DNA of 64,000 bases from Tragulus kanchil. Its lineage: Eukaryota > Chordata > Mammalia > Artiodactyla > Tragulidae. The notes beneath the pieces are model-generated. The model saw nothing but the letters and a program-made list of their open reading frames with translations, was not told where the DNA came from and made no database searches. Within the stretch, counting starts at the first letter, position 1. Each line of letters starts with the position of its first letter. The stretch spans positions 201,000,939-201,064,938 of the forward strand of contig JAIOJX010000032.1 in the NCBI GenBank assembly GCA_022376925.1, read 5' to 3'. A program made the translations under genes and the position numbers. Below, one piece after another: positions 11,065-21,770 of the stretch.

Positions 11065-13463
11065 GATCATACATGGAAACCTGAAGGACACGGGGCAGAA
11101 GCAACTGAGGAGTCTGCTGTGGCAGGGAGGCCACTAGACTAGGAGTCAGAACCATGCTCTGTCTTACCACTAACTACTGGTCAAGTGACTTTATGGGAAA
11201 CTCTGTGATCTATCGAGTTTTTATTTGTTTTTTTGTAAATTAGGGGGAATGATGAATACACCTTACAGGATACTGTAAACACCCAAGGAGGTGAGAGACT
11301 ACATAAGGTAATAATCATGCCTTCTCGCCAAGCTGAGAATCCTCTAAGTTACCTCCTCAGAGCAACTCATGGCACTGGTCTCTTCCCCACCTACCACTTT
11401 TACTCCATTCCCTGGGTTCCCTAGAGAGCAAAACCCAACCATAACAAACTCTTCCCTTGACCACAGAACTCAACCCTTGCAAGGAGTCGAGAAGTTCCCC
11501 AACATCCCAGGTGCAGCCAGAAACTCAAGAGACTCCCCCCTCTCACCCCTCTCTCCCACACCCCCTCCTCTCCCAGCCCACAGGCCTTCCAAGCCATGCC
11601 TGGGAAGCCATCTGGCTGCTGGGAGAGTTAATAATTTATAATGAAGATAATCACCCTTCAAGATCCTTGCCTCTTGGGACCATTAAAAAGGATTCAATTG
11701 AGAGTCAGTGAGTTCTTTACATGAGGGGACAGGGAGATGGGGAGAGGGGAGGGTTGGATGGGGGAGGAAATGAGAAAGGAAAAAAGGGAAATCAACTAGG
11801 TGCTCAGATGACCTTCCCTGAAGGAGGCAGGGGGAGAGAGAAATTATTCAGTCCAAGAAGACAATCTTATCCAGCTTTTGCAGCACCAGCCCAGCAAGAG
11901 TGCAATTTACGGGGCTTTTCTCCTAGCCAACTCTCTCTACACAAAGAGAAAAAAATCAAACATGCAAGAGATGGGGAGAAAGATGCAGACCAGGGAGAAA
12001 AAGCCTGCCTGGCAATCATGTCTGGGGCTGCTGGGACGGCTCCTCTCTGTTCTCTTTCCAGGGCACAGTAAGACCCCCACGGTGCTAATTATTCCCATTA
12101 CTTTACAAATTCTCCATTAACAAAGCAAGTGGGGCCAGAGCCGGTGAGGCTACAGCAGAAAGCACTCACAGGATCTCTGGGCAAGACTTGAGATGTGCAG
12201 ACCCAGACCAGACAGTGCCCAGCTTCATCATGGGTCAAATGCAGAGCCTGGTACAGCCCGGATGATCATACATGGAAACCTGAAGGACACGGGGCAGAAG
12301 CAACTGAGGAGTCTGCTGTGGCAGGGAGGCCACTAGACTAGGAGTCAGAACCATGCTCTGTCTTACCACTAACTACTGGTCAAGTGACTTTATGGGAAAC
12401 TCTGTGATCTATCCAGTTTTTATTTGTTTTTTTGTAAATTAGGGGGAATGATGAATACACCTTACAGGATACTGTAAACACCCAAGGAGGTGAGAGACTA
12501 CATAAGGTAATAATCATGCCTTCTCGCCAAGCTGAGAATCCTCTAAGTTACCTCCTCAGAGCAACTCATGGCACTGGTCTCTTCCCCACCTACCACTTTT
12601 ACTCCATTCCCTGGGTTCCCTAGAGAGCAAAACCCAACCATAACAAACTCTTCCCTTGACCACAGAACTCAACCCTTGCAAGGAGTCGAGAAGTTCCCCA
12701 ACATCCCAGGTGCAGCCAGAAACTCAAGAGACTCCCCCCTCTCACCCCTCTCTCCCACATCCCCTCCTCTCCCAGCCCACAGGCCTTCCAAGCCATGCCT
12801 GGGAAGCCATCTGGCTGCTGGGAGAGTTAATAATTTATAATGAAGATAATCACCCTTCAAGATCCTTGCCTCTTGGGACCATTAAAAAGGATTCAATTGA
12901 GAGTCAGTGAGTTCTTTACATGAGGGGACAGGGAGATGGGGAGAGGGGAGGGTTGGATGGGGGAGGAAATGAGAAAGGAAAAGAGGGGAAATCAACTAGG
13001 TGCTCAGATGACCTTCCCCCTGAAGGAGGCAGGGGGAGAGAGAAATTATTCAGTCCAAGAAGACAATCTTATCCAGCTTTTGCAGCACCAGCCCAGCAAG
13101 AGTGCAATTTACGGGGCTTTTCTCCTAGCCAACTCTCTCTACACAAAGAGAAAAAAATCAAACATGCAAGAGATGGGGAGAAAGATGCAGACCAGGGAGA
13201 AAAAGCCTGCCTGGCAATCATGTCTGGGGCTGCTGGGACGGCTCCTCTCTGTTCTCTTTCCAGGGCACAGTAAGACCCCCACGGTGCTAATTATTCCCAT
13301 TACTTTACAAATTCTCCATTAACAAAGCAAGTGGGGCCAGAGCCGGTGAGGCTACAGCAGAAAGCACTCACAGGATCTCTGGGCAAGACTTGAGATGTGC
13401 AGACCCAGACCAGACAGTGCCCAGCTTCATCATGGGTCAAATGCAGAGCCTGGTACAGCCCGG
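11065..13463. repeat. Tandem direct duplication 4 (11065-12261 / 12264-13463)
   Basis: The offset is 1199-1202 nt and the units abut with two intervening bases. The few differences are mostly substitutions or one-to-two-base indels (ATCGAG/ATCCAG near 11214/12413; C-run length near 11816/13017; A/G-run near 11782/12982). Each unit carries the AT-rich block listed separately as a candidate conserved element. Confidence 0.96.
11620..12130. promoter_or_regulatory. Candidate conserved non-coding block (first copy)
   Basis: Not recognisable as a repeat. It has compact AT-rich homeobox-like strings in a GC-moderate setting: GTTAATAATTTATAATGAAG, GGACCATTAAAAAGGATTCA, GCTAATTATTCCCATTACTT, TCTCCATTAACAAAGC. 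Non-repetitive sequence of this texture is often enhancer-like in mammals, but conservation cannot be judged here. Open frames of 80-128 residues cross it on the plus strand and look non-coding. The second copy is near 12819-13331. Confidence 0.3.
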
Positions 13464-13774
13464 TCTGTGGCACCCGGGGCACCCCGGGGGGTGTGAGGCG
13501 CAGGGTCTGCTTCCTGCAGTGTAAGGCCAGGGCTGCCGGTCGGGGAGCATGTGAGGGTGGGGACAGGGAATGCCATCTCTAAAAAGGATTGCAGTGGAGT
13601 GGGCCCCAGGCCTGGAGGTCTGGGGCAGGCTATGGACAGCCTCCAGGAAGGAGGCAGAGATGATCAGTGTGTTCAGGACTGAGGCAATGGTGGTGTGGTC
13701 CTCCCATGATTTTGGAAAACCACACCGCTCTCCCAGCACACGTCTTGGAACCATAGCAGCAGTAGTCAGAGCTC
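13464..13774. other. GC-rich single-copy stretch, no gene assigned
   Basis: The local run CACCCGGGGCACCCCGGGGG (about 13470-13490) and a few CpGs do not amount to a CpG island. A frame starting at 13570 continues into the MIR at 13775 and is therefore not a credible protein. Confidence 0.35.
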
Positions 13775-13995
13775 GCACTCATAGCACACTCGCTCTGTGC
13801 AAGGCACTACCCCAAGTAGATTACACTTGCAGCTGCTTAACCTTTATAAAAACTCTAAGAAGTAGTGATTATTATTATTCGTACTTTATAGATGAGCAAA
13901 CTGAGACCTCCGAGAAAATAAACAGTTTTCCCAAAGTCACACAGTTAATAAGGAGCAGCATCAGGTCTGGCTCCAAAATCCACACCCTGGTTCTG
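13775..13995 (-). mobile_element. MIR SINE
   Basis: Antisense MIR: CTGTGCAAGGCACTACCCCA, TAGTGATTATTATTATTCGT, TTATAGATGAGCAAACTGAG, CCCAAAGTCACACAGTTAAT, and the terminal CTGGCTCCAAAATCCACACC. Nearly full length. An open frame running through it is incidental. Confidence 0.8.
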
Positions 13996-14129
13996 CTGTC
14001 TCCTCTTCTCCACCCTCAGGCTGCCCTGGGCTCCCTGACTCTGTGTCAGGACATCCCAGGCTTGGCCCAGTGACCCAAGATCTTGACAGGGAGAGCTCGG
14101 GCTACACTCTGTGCAATTTAACTACACAG

Positions 14130-14274
14130 TGATTCCCTTTTCCTGGACTGTGTACCAGCTCCCAACAGGTCTCCCTGCTCCCTGGCTAGCCCCTTATGGA
14201 CTATCTTCTACACAGTAGTCAGAATTGCCTTTTAAATTGGAAGCCATTATTTCCTTATTCAAAATCCTCTAATG
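14130..14274 (+). mobile_element. L2 LINE, left part of split element
   Basis: Matches the L2 3' portion: CCCAACAGGTCTCCCTGCTC, a 'TAGTCAGAATTGCCTTTTAA' block and TTCAAAATCCTCTAATG. It continues at 14620 after the SINE, so both parts were one element. Confidence 0.65.
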
Positions 14275-14619
14275 GGGCTTCCCTGGTAGCTCAGTGGTAA
14301 AAAGTTTGCCTGCCAATGCAGGAGACACAGGCTCGATCCCTGATCCAGAAAGACCCCACATGCTGTGGAGCAACTAAGCTCATGAGCCACAACCATGGAG
14401 CCTGTGCTCTAGAGGCTCAGAGCCACAACTATGGAGCCATGTGCCACAGCTACTAAAGCCCATGTGCCCCAGAGCCCAAGGTCCACAGTAAGAGAAGTCA
14501 TCTCAAGAAGAAGTCGGGTGACCTCAACTAGAGAGTAGCCCTCTACTCCCTGTAACTAGAGAAGAGCCTGCAGCAGCAGTGAAAACCCAGAATAGCCCTA
14601 AATAAATAAATAAATTTTT
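14275..14619 (+). mobile_element. CHR-type SINE inserted in L2
   Basis: tRNA-like head GGCTTCCCTGGTAGCTCAGT, B-box region GGCTCGATCCCTGA, CHR body with repeated 'CACAACTATGGAGCC' modules, CTAGAGAAGAGCCTGCAGCA, and the tail AAATAAATAAATAAA. The 13-bp target-site duplication AAATCCTCTAATG is at 14262-14274 and 14620-14632. Its 3' part is duplicated at 15627-15762. Confidence 0.75.
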
Positions 14620-14925
14620 AAATCCTCTAATGATTTCTCTACATAATCAGAATGAAATCCAACATCCTCCCGTGGTCTACAAGACCCTACATGGCCTGGC
14701 CCCCAGGCCACCTCTCCAATCTCATCTACTACATCTCATTTCCTTGCTCCCTGGGCTGCCTCCTGGGAGTTTTCAGAATGCACTGAGTAGAGTTCAACGT
14801 CAGAACTCTGCACTGGCTGTTCCCACTGCCTGGAATGCCCTTCCCCCAAACTTTTCACACTCCATGCCCTCCCCTCCTAAAAGAACTCTGGTATACCAGC
14901 TAACATTCAACAGTTCAAGAAAGAA
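14620..14925 (+). mobile_element. L2 LINE, right part (first copy)
   Basis: Continues the L2 from 14274: CATCCTCCCGTGGTCTACAA, CCCTACATGGCCTGGCCCCC, GTTCCCACTGCCTGGAATGC, CCCTTCCCCCAAACTT. The 114-residue open frame here is decayed L2 sequence, not a host gene. Confidence 0.7.
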
Positions 14926-15009
14926 GCTTCTGGATCAGACTTTTGGCAGACCAGTCCTGGTATATTATTCCTGACAGTAGAACAGGCAAAGCTACCCTCC
15001 ACTGAAGAT

Positions 15010-15190
15010 AAAGAATGTCAGAGCTGAAGAAAACAGTGAAGATCACTGATTCAATCCTCTCCTTCTATATACAAGGGAAGGAGGGAGGAAGGTCCCTGGG
15101 ATGGTCAAGCTAGTGTCCAAGATCTCACAACTGGGCAGGGTAGACATGCCACTAGACCCTAGGACTCTGGACGCTTTGTCCAGGGATCTT
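15010..15190 (-). mobile_element. L3/CR1-like or MIR3-like remnant (first copy)
   Basis: The pattern AATGTCAGAGCTGAAGAAAA, TGAAGATCACTGATTCAATC, TCTCACAACTGGGCAGGGTA matches the ancient repeat of type 'agagctggaagggaccttagagatcatc ... cacagct'. The family is uncertain. The second copy is at 16153-16333. Confidence 0.5.
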
Positions 15191-15626
15191 TCCAAAGAAG
15201 AAAGAATGCATCCAAATCCAGAATATGACATTAGAATGCAGAGGTGCTCTGAAGAAGTGAGAGGTGAAATTTCCCTTTCTTCCACCTTGACTTTGAGAGT
15301 GGTTCTCAGAATTTTATCATCAAAACCTGTACAGTCCAAAGAACAATTTCAAAAACACTGTACCATATCAACCTCAATATATAATGGGCTATCCCTAAGA
15401 TCTCCTACTTTCCCCTCAGAAAGTCACAAAGACACTGTCATCCATACAAACTTTTCTGGAACAGATTTGCCTCTTCATTCATATTAGCGTGGGACTGAGT
15501 AGTATAACCAAAGAAGCCTTCACATGGTGCTAGCTTCAGTACACTCATGAGAGGAACATATCCTCAAGGTTACGGTTACCAACCTCTGCATGAAATGGGG
15601 CTGCCTATTATTTCTCTGGAGTTTTC
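15191..15626. other. Unassigned unique DNA (repeated at 16334-16771)
   Basis: No recognised repeat. An open frame of 128 residues (15101-15487) spans the remnant and this stretch and has no family resemblance I can name. Confidence 0.4.
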
Positions 15627-15762
15627 TCCACAGTAAGAGAAGTCATCTCAAGAAGAAGTCGGTGACCTCAACGAGAGAGGAGCCCCCACCCCCTGCAACT
15701 AGAGAAGAGCCTGCAGCAGCAGTGAAAACCCAGAATAGCCCTAAATAAATAAATAAATTTTT

Positions 15763-16068
15763 AAATCCTCTAATGATTTCTCTACATAATCAGAATGAAA
15801 TCCAACATCCTCCCGTGGTCTACAAGACCCTACATGGCCTGGCCCCCAGGCCACCTCTCCAATCTCATCTACTACATCTCATTTCCTTGCCCCCTGGACT
15901 GCCTCCTGGGAGTTTTCAGAATGCACTGAGTAGAGTTCAACGTCAGAACTCTGCACTGGCTGTTCCCACTGCCTGGAATGCCCTTCCCCCAAACTTTTCA
16001 CACTCCATGCCCTCCCCTCCTAAAAGAACTCTGGTATACCAGCTAACATTCAACAGTTCAAGAAAGAA
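15763..16068 (+). mobile_element. L2 LINE, right part (second copy)
   Basis: Second copy of 14620-14925 produced by duplication 5. In this copy the SINE in front is only its 3' 136 nt. Confidence 0.7.
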
Positions 16069-16856
16069 GCTTCTGGATCAGACTTTTGGCAGACCAGTCC
16101 TGGTATATTATTCCTGACAGTAGAACAGGCAAAGCTACCCTCCACTGAAGATAAAGAATGTCAGAGCTGAAGAAAACAGTGAAGATCACTGATTCAATCC
16201 TCTCCTTCTATATACAAGGGAAGGAGGGAGGAAGGTCCCTGGGATGGTCAAGCTAGTGTCCAAGATCTCACAACTGGGCAGGGTAGACATGCCACTAGAC
16301 CCTAGGACTCTGGACGCTTTGTCCAGGGATCTTTCCAAAGAAGAAAGAATGCATCCAAATCCAGAATATGACATTAGAATGCAGAGGTGCTCTGAAGAAG
16401 TGAGAGGTGAAATTTCCCTTTCTTCCACCTTGACTTTGAGAGTGGTTCTCAGAATTTTATCATCAAAACCTGTACAGTCCAAAGAACAATTTCAAAAACA
16501 CTGTACCATATCAACCTCAATATATAATGGGCTATCCCTAAGATCTCCTACTTTCCCCTCAGAAAGTCACAAAGACACTGTCATCCATACAAACTTTTCT
16601 GGAACAGATTTGCCTCTTCATTCATATTAGCGTGGGACTGAGTAGTATAACCAAAGAAGCCTTCACATGGTGCTAGCTTCAGTACACTCATGAGAGGAAC
16701 ATATCCTCAAGGTTACGGTTACCAACCTCTGCATGAAATGGGGCTGCCTATTATTTCTCTGGAGTTTCTCTCCAGTAAATTTCTAGAGATGTCCTAGTCC
16801 TCCCCTCCTCAACCCTCACTGCCCTGATATTCTGGAATGTTTTTTTAAGAACTAGA

Positions 16857-17375
16857 CTATGGAGTTAGACAGAATCAGATTCTTATCCCAGATCACCACT
16901 TAGCTAAGTGCTTAAGTGGCGCTAGTGGTTAAGAACCTGCCTGCCATTGCAGGAGATAAAAGAGATGCAGGTTCGATCCCTGGTTGGGAAGATCTCCAGG
17001 ATGAGGAAATAGCAAACCATGCCAGTATTCTTGCCTGGAGAATCCCATGGACAGAGGAGCCTGGAGGGCTTTGGTCCATAGGATCACACAGAATCAGACA
17101 TGCCTGAAGCAAAGTGACTTAGCACTTTGCACTATGGAGTCAGATAGAACCAGATTCTTATCCCAGCTCACCACTTAGGAGCTCTGTAAATGCTGGCAAT
17201 TACTTAATCCTTCCGAACCTCGGTGTTCTCATCTGTAAAACAAGAGAGGTAATACTAGCACCTAAAGTCTTGCTGTGAACATTCAGCAAAGTGGACGGGG
17301 GTATGCACCTAAAGCTCCCAGCAGAGACTAGCCCATAGAAAGCACTCAACAAATTGTTAGCTGTTCCATCACCAT
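16857..17375 (+). mobile_element. MIR SINE split by Bov-tA with 47-bp repeated flank
   Basis: Left part 16857-16914 (CTATGGAGTTAGACAGAATC, CACTTAG) and right part 17132-17375, which restarts from the same MIR segment (CTATGGAGTCAGATAGAACC) and runs on through CTCATCTGTAAAACAAGAGA to AGCACTCAACAAATTG. The 47-nt segment 16857-16903 recurs at 17132-17178 with four mismatches, far longer than normal SINE target-site duplications. Confidence 0.75.
16915..17118 (+). mobile_element. Bov-tA SINE inside MIR
   Basis: Head TGGCGCTAGTGGTTAAGAAC (diverged), B-box GGTTCGATCCCTGGTTGGGA, body CCAGTATTCTTGCCTGGAGA and AGAGGAGCCTGGAGGGCTTT, and a short tail. Older than the cleanest Bov-tA copies in this window, judging by its diverged head. 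Confidence 0.85.
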
Positions 17376-17489
17376 CATTGCTATTTCTGTTTGTCTTATT
17401 CGCATGACTCTAGTATTAATGCCCAAAATTCATCACCTCTCTCTCTAGACGTTTTACCATCTAACATTACTACACGCAATGCTTGACAC

Positions 17490-17665
17490 CAAGCTCAGAC
17501 ACATGACTTGCTTCAGCTAGAAGCAAAAATGACACGAACAGAGGCTTGTGAAGTAATTTTACATTTTCTTTTCATTCACTCGGGTTCCGCTGCCATGAGA
17601 ACATGCCCGAGCTCACCGACTAGAGGATGAGACATGTAGAATAGAAGTGATTCATTGCAGAGAGC
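17490..17665 (+). mobile_element. MLT1-like MaLR LTR fragment
   Basis: The block TGCCATGAGAACATGCCCGA, GAGGATGAGACATGTAGAAT resembles the internal part of MLT1-type LTRs. The ends are decayed. LTR fragment only, with no internal coding sequence nearby. Confidence 0.45.
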
Positions 17666-17999
17666 CCCAATCCTGAGGCAAAAAAAAGTTCTTACCTCCA
17701 AGTTTACTGTGAGCCCTTAACAGGGAACCTCCAAGCCCATGAACCGCATGAACCCCATGATATGGTCTAACCTCATCAGCTTCACTGTCACTGCCTTTTC
17801 TGAAGGATGACACCCCAGAGAAGCAAAAGGTGGGAGCCCAAGCTACGTGGTGTGCCACGTCAGTGGATCAGCACAGCTTCTGTACGCTGGGAGCAGAGGC
17901 TGTAAGCAGGCAATCCACGTGAACACTGTCATGCACCACATGCAAGGATCAAACAGGTACTAAGTACCTACAGCAATCTCATAAGGCTTCTTAAAAATG
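17666..17999. other. Unassigned unique DNA, no gene seen
   Basis: Contains a small direct repeat (CCCATGAACCGCATGAACCCC near 17738). No repeat family or exon is supported. Confidence 0.35.
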
Positions 18000-18235
18000 T
18001 CATGCACTAATGTGTATAGCGTACCTCAGAATTTACAACACTCTCATCTTCCCTTCATAGCAACAAGTAAGGTGCCAATTTTTTCAATTCTCTTTTGCAT
18101 ATAAAGAAACTGAAGCTCAGAGAGAGAATGTGGTTTGTTGGTTCACAGAAACACAAAGTGATGTAACTGAATCAAACTCAGGTCCTCGACCAGTGAGTCC
18201 TATGTTGCTATCATTATATCACGTTGATTAGCATT
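18000..18235 (-). mobile_element. MIR SINE
   Basis: Antisense MIR features: ATATAAAGAAACTGAAGCTC, AGAGAGAGAATG, CAAACTCAGGTCCTCGACCA, CATTATATCACGTTGATT. Moderately decayed. Confidence 0.65.
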
Positions 18236-18682
18236 GAATCGCTATTTCTGGGATCTGTTAATAAGGAAGGTGACGACATGAATTCTCCCTTCAACACGTC
18301 TACTGTACACTTCACTAATCAATCACAAAACCTTTCTATGAAGGAGGATGAAACCTCAGACTCCCTTTAAACCCTACAGTCTACCCATGTATCAATTACA
18401 ACATACCTACTAAGTGAAACCTATGGGCTCATCCTGCAGTAATCAAGCACACTGGGGGCATACAATGAACTCACCAATGCCGGTCTTGATCTTACAATGG
18501 ATAATGTATGATTACATGATGACAAACTTTTCATCTATGTCACCAATCCAAAATTTAGTAATCATTCAGTTATTCAAATGCAGTTTTCATTATCCTCAGA
18601 AGGCCTCTTTCTTTATAAAGTTCTAGGTTTAATGTAAAAATATTTTGAAGTTTCTAAAATAAAAAATCTGTGTCAAAAACTT
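18236..18682. other. Unassigned AT-rich DNA, no gene seen
   Basis: Single-copy sequence preceding duplication 6. I see no family match and no coding signal. Confidence 0.35.
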
Positions 18683-19019
18683 AGTCTATCAACATGGCTT
18701 CAACTTCAGGGCTCAGTGAATAAGTCTGTGATATTTATGGTCTTTTGTCTATGATACATGATTATACAGTTGGGGCTACCTCTAATTTTGCATTAATTTT
18801 CTCACTTTACTTATTAGCACCTATTTATATCTTAGCTTTAAAAAAACGTGCTATGTTTGAAAGATAACAAAATTACATCTCTTCTTTAAAATGTCCCCAT
18901 CTCTCTAAGTCAGACTGGGCCTTTGTTATTCTAAACTGAGGAAGTCTTTTTTATAAACAGAAAGGTGAGTACCTAAGAGAGAGTGACCAGAGGGAGTTAA
19001 GAGGGCATAATCTTCTTTT

Positions 19020-19640
19020 CATTCAATACAACTCAGGCTTATTCACTCATTCAACAAACCTCCAATAAACACCTGCTACTTAGCAGGCACCACAGAAGGC
19101 CCTGAACTCCCAAAGACCCCAGCCAGAGCTTAGGGAGTGAGAAGAGAAAAACATACAAACAATAATCATACTGGGAGATGATGGCACTTTAGTAAAAATG
19201 TACAACTGTCATGAACACAAAAGATGGAGCCAGAGACTAGCCTAAAGGTAGAAGACTTTTGAACTGCACTTCAAAGAATGAGGGGTTTTGTTAGATCACA
19301 AGGGGATGGTATGCCAGCAGAGGACAGGCAAGGAGAGGTCGAAGATCATGGGATACTCACGAAGAAATCAGAGGTTCTATTTGGCTGGAATGTAGGGTGG
19401 ATAGGAGGTTAAGAGTACGGGAGAATGTATAAAGCTCAAAGCCATGTTGGAATCAGAGTCGAAAGGTCTTAGGTGCCAAGTTAAAGAGATCTTGGGGACC
19501 CAGTGAGAGATTTTTAAACAGAGAGAATCATGAGATACAGTCTGTATGTGAGATGATACAGGAACTAGTTTTTAAAATGAATATATGAGGATACAGAGAG
19601 ACCAATTAAAATGTTGAGAAGATATGAAAAGAGCCTGAAT
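19020..19640 (-). mobile_element. L2 LINE (first copy)
   Basis: Antisense L2 starts with the typical 3' end pattern ATTCACTCATTCAACAAACC, CTACTTAGCAGGCACC and continues through the 'GGCTGGAATGTAGGGTGGAT' and 'GGACCCAGTGAGAGATTTTT' blocks. The second copy is at 20099-20719. Confidence 0.7.
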
Positions 19641-20098
19641 TTGATCCCTATGCTTAGTCTTTAACCAACCAAGGCCATTCCCCACACACCTGTGTTCCCA
19701 ACACCAGAGACCACATCCTATCCATGTAGATAATTTTTTGTTTTTTTTTCAAAAACTTAAAAGTCTATCAACATGGCTTCAACTTCAGGGCTCAGTGAAT
19801 AAGTCTGTGATATTTATGGTCTTTTGTCTATGATACATGATTATACAGTTGGGGCTACCTCTAATTTTGCATTAATTTTCTCACTTTACTTATTAGCACC
19901 TATTTATATCTTAGCTTTAAAAAAACGTGCTATGTTTGAAAGATAACAAAATTACATCTCTTCTTTAAAATGTCCCCATCTCTCTAAGTCAGACTGGGCC
20001 TTTGTTATTCTAAACTGAGGAAGTCTTTTTTATAAACAGAAAGGTGAGTACCTAAGAGAGAGTGACCAGAGGGAGTTAAGAGGGCATAATCTTCTTTT

Positions 20099-20719
20099 CA
20101 TTCAATACAACTCAGGCTTATTCACTCATTCAACAAACCTCCAATAAACACCTGCTACTTAGCAGGCACCACAGAAGGCCCTGAACTCCCAAAGACCCCA
20201 GCCAGAGCTTAGGGAGTGAGAAGAGAAAAACATACAAACAATAATCATACTGGGAGATGATGGCACTTTAGTAAAAATGTACAACTGTCATGAACACAAA
20301 AGATGGAGCCAGAGACTAGCCTAAAGGTAGAAGACTTTTGAACTGCACTTCAAAGAATGAGGGGTTTTGTTAGATCACAAGGGGATGGTATGCCAGCAGA
20401 GGACAGGCAAGGAGAGGTCGAAGATCATGGGATACTCACGAAGAAATCAGAGGTTCTATTTGGCTGGAATGTAGGGTGGATAGGAGGTTAAGAGTACGGG
20501 AGAATGTATAAAGCTCAAAGCCATGTTGGAATCAGAGTCGAAAGGTCTTAGGTGCCAAGTTAAAGAGATCTTGGGGACCCAGTGAGAGATTTTTAAACAG
20601 AGAGAATCATGAGATACAGTCTGTATGTGAGATGATACAGGAACTAGTTTTTAAAATGAATATATGAGGATACAGAGAGACCAATTAAAATGTTGAGAAG
20701 ATATGAAAAGAGCCTGAAT
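20099..20719 (-). mobile_element. L2 LINE (second copy of 19020-19640)
   Basis: Same element inside the second unit of duplication 6. Not an independent insertion. Confidence 0.7.
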
Positions 20720-21414
20720 TTGATCCCTATGCTTAGTCTTTAACCAACCAAGGCCATTCCCCACACACCTGTGTTCCCAACACCAGAGACCACATCCTAT
20801 CCATGTAGATAATCCAACAGAGGAAGAAAGTAGCTAATAGCCCCTGTCCCAGATTCAGTGCTTTCCCTTGGAACTGCCTGATTTTCAAAACTCCTCACTC
20901 TATATCACAGTCCAGACCTCTCAACATCTGGCCACATGCCTACACATCCAGCACCCCAGCCCCCAGACCTCCAGAGAGACAGTTATCCTGGGTGCCTAAA
21001 ATCCTCCCAGGGGGTGAGCCCTGGCTGCTATAGGAATAGTGGACCAAAACAGAAGCTTAGCAGGTATGACCCAATTCTGAAACCTGAATACACACCTCCA
21101 ACATCACTGGGACAAAGGATAGCCCCAGGTCTGAACCCATTGGGTGGCTCAGGCAGCCAACCCCATCCTGAGCACAGAAAAAGAAACAAAGAAGCCAGTA
21201 AGTTTGGTACAAGTGTGCCTATGAAGGTGGGATGGGGATGACCTTCAGAAGGACTAGTCCACCAGAATCAGCTAAACTCACATTTCCTAAAGGGTACTTT
21301 AGAAAACCAATCCTATGAGATACTCTAAAAACAAAAAGAAAAAGTTTCATGATCAAGTATGTTTCAGAAACATTGCTATTGACAAAATGTTTGTCAATTT
21401 TCATTGACAAACAT

Positions 21415-21770
21415 TTATGTGCAGAAGCCTGATCCCCAGTGTGATGGTATTAGGAGGTGGGACCTTTGGGAGGCAACTGGACCTGAAGGCAGAAGCTTCC
21501 TGAATGGGACTTGGGCCCAATAAAGAGAGGCCTCAGACAGCGGACATGAGACAGCTTGCTCTCTCCTCTCTGTGCTCTCTGTCATGTGAGGATACAAGAA
21601 GACAGCCATCTGCAAAGCGGGAAGTGGCTCCTCCCCAGACACCAGATCTGCCTGTGCCTTGATCTGAGGCTCCCCAGACTTCAGAACTGTGAAAATAAAT
21701 GTTTGCTATTTAAGCCACCCACTCCATGGTATATTTATTATAGCAGCCTGAGCTGACTTAGACAGATATC
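21415..21770 (+). mobile_element. MaLR-type LTR (first copy)
   Basis: ERVL-MaLR LTR motifs in order: TGTGATGGTATTAGGAGGTG, ACCTTTGGGAGGCAACTGG, AGAAGACAGCCATCTGCAAA, CCAGATCTGCCTGTGCCTTG, AACTGTGAAAATAAATG (polyadenylation signal context), TAAGCCACCCACTCCATGGT, AGCAGCCTGAGCTGACTTAG. MST or MLT1 type, solo LTR, 5' part trimmed. Confidence 0.75.

Larger units (their letters stand above)
14482..16771. repeat. Tandem direct duplication 5 (14482-15626 / 15627-16771)
   Basis: The offset is 1143-1145 nt, with no filler. Differences cluster in the first 80 nt of the second unit, inside the SINE (CTAGAGAGTAGCCCTCTACT versus CGAGAGAGGAGCCCCCACCC). Elsewhere only isolated changes occur (CTCCCTGGGCTG / CCCCCTGGACTG near 14748/15891). 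The first unit's end shows TTTTCTCC where the second has TTTCTCTCC. Confidence 0.95.
18683..20813. repeat. Tandem direct duplication 6 (18683-19734 / 19762-20813)
   Basis: The offset is a constant 1079 nt, with essentially no differences. The junction filler 19735-19761 is a low-quality-looking T-rich run (TTTTGTTTTTTTTTTC) followed by AAAAACTTAAA, which resembles the bases before the first unit (TCAAAAACTTAG). The last about 110 nt recur a third time at 21790 onward. Confidence 0.96.

Noticed and set aside
13464..13570. CpG island or promoter
   Set aside because: Only a short GC-rich patch with few CpGs, far below the length expected of an island, and no transcript start features.
13570..14073. 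167-codon plus-strand frame
   Set aside because: Its middle is an antisense MIR (13775-13995) and the rest is unassigned. It is not a credible host protein.
14630..14974. 114-codon frame repeated at 15773-16117
   Set aside because: Translation of decayed L2 sequence. The repetition reflects the tandem duplication, not a gene family.
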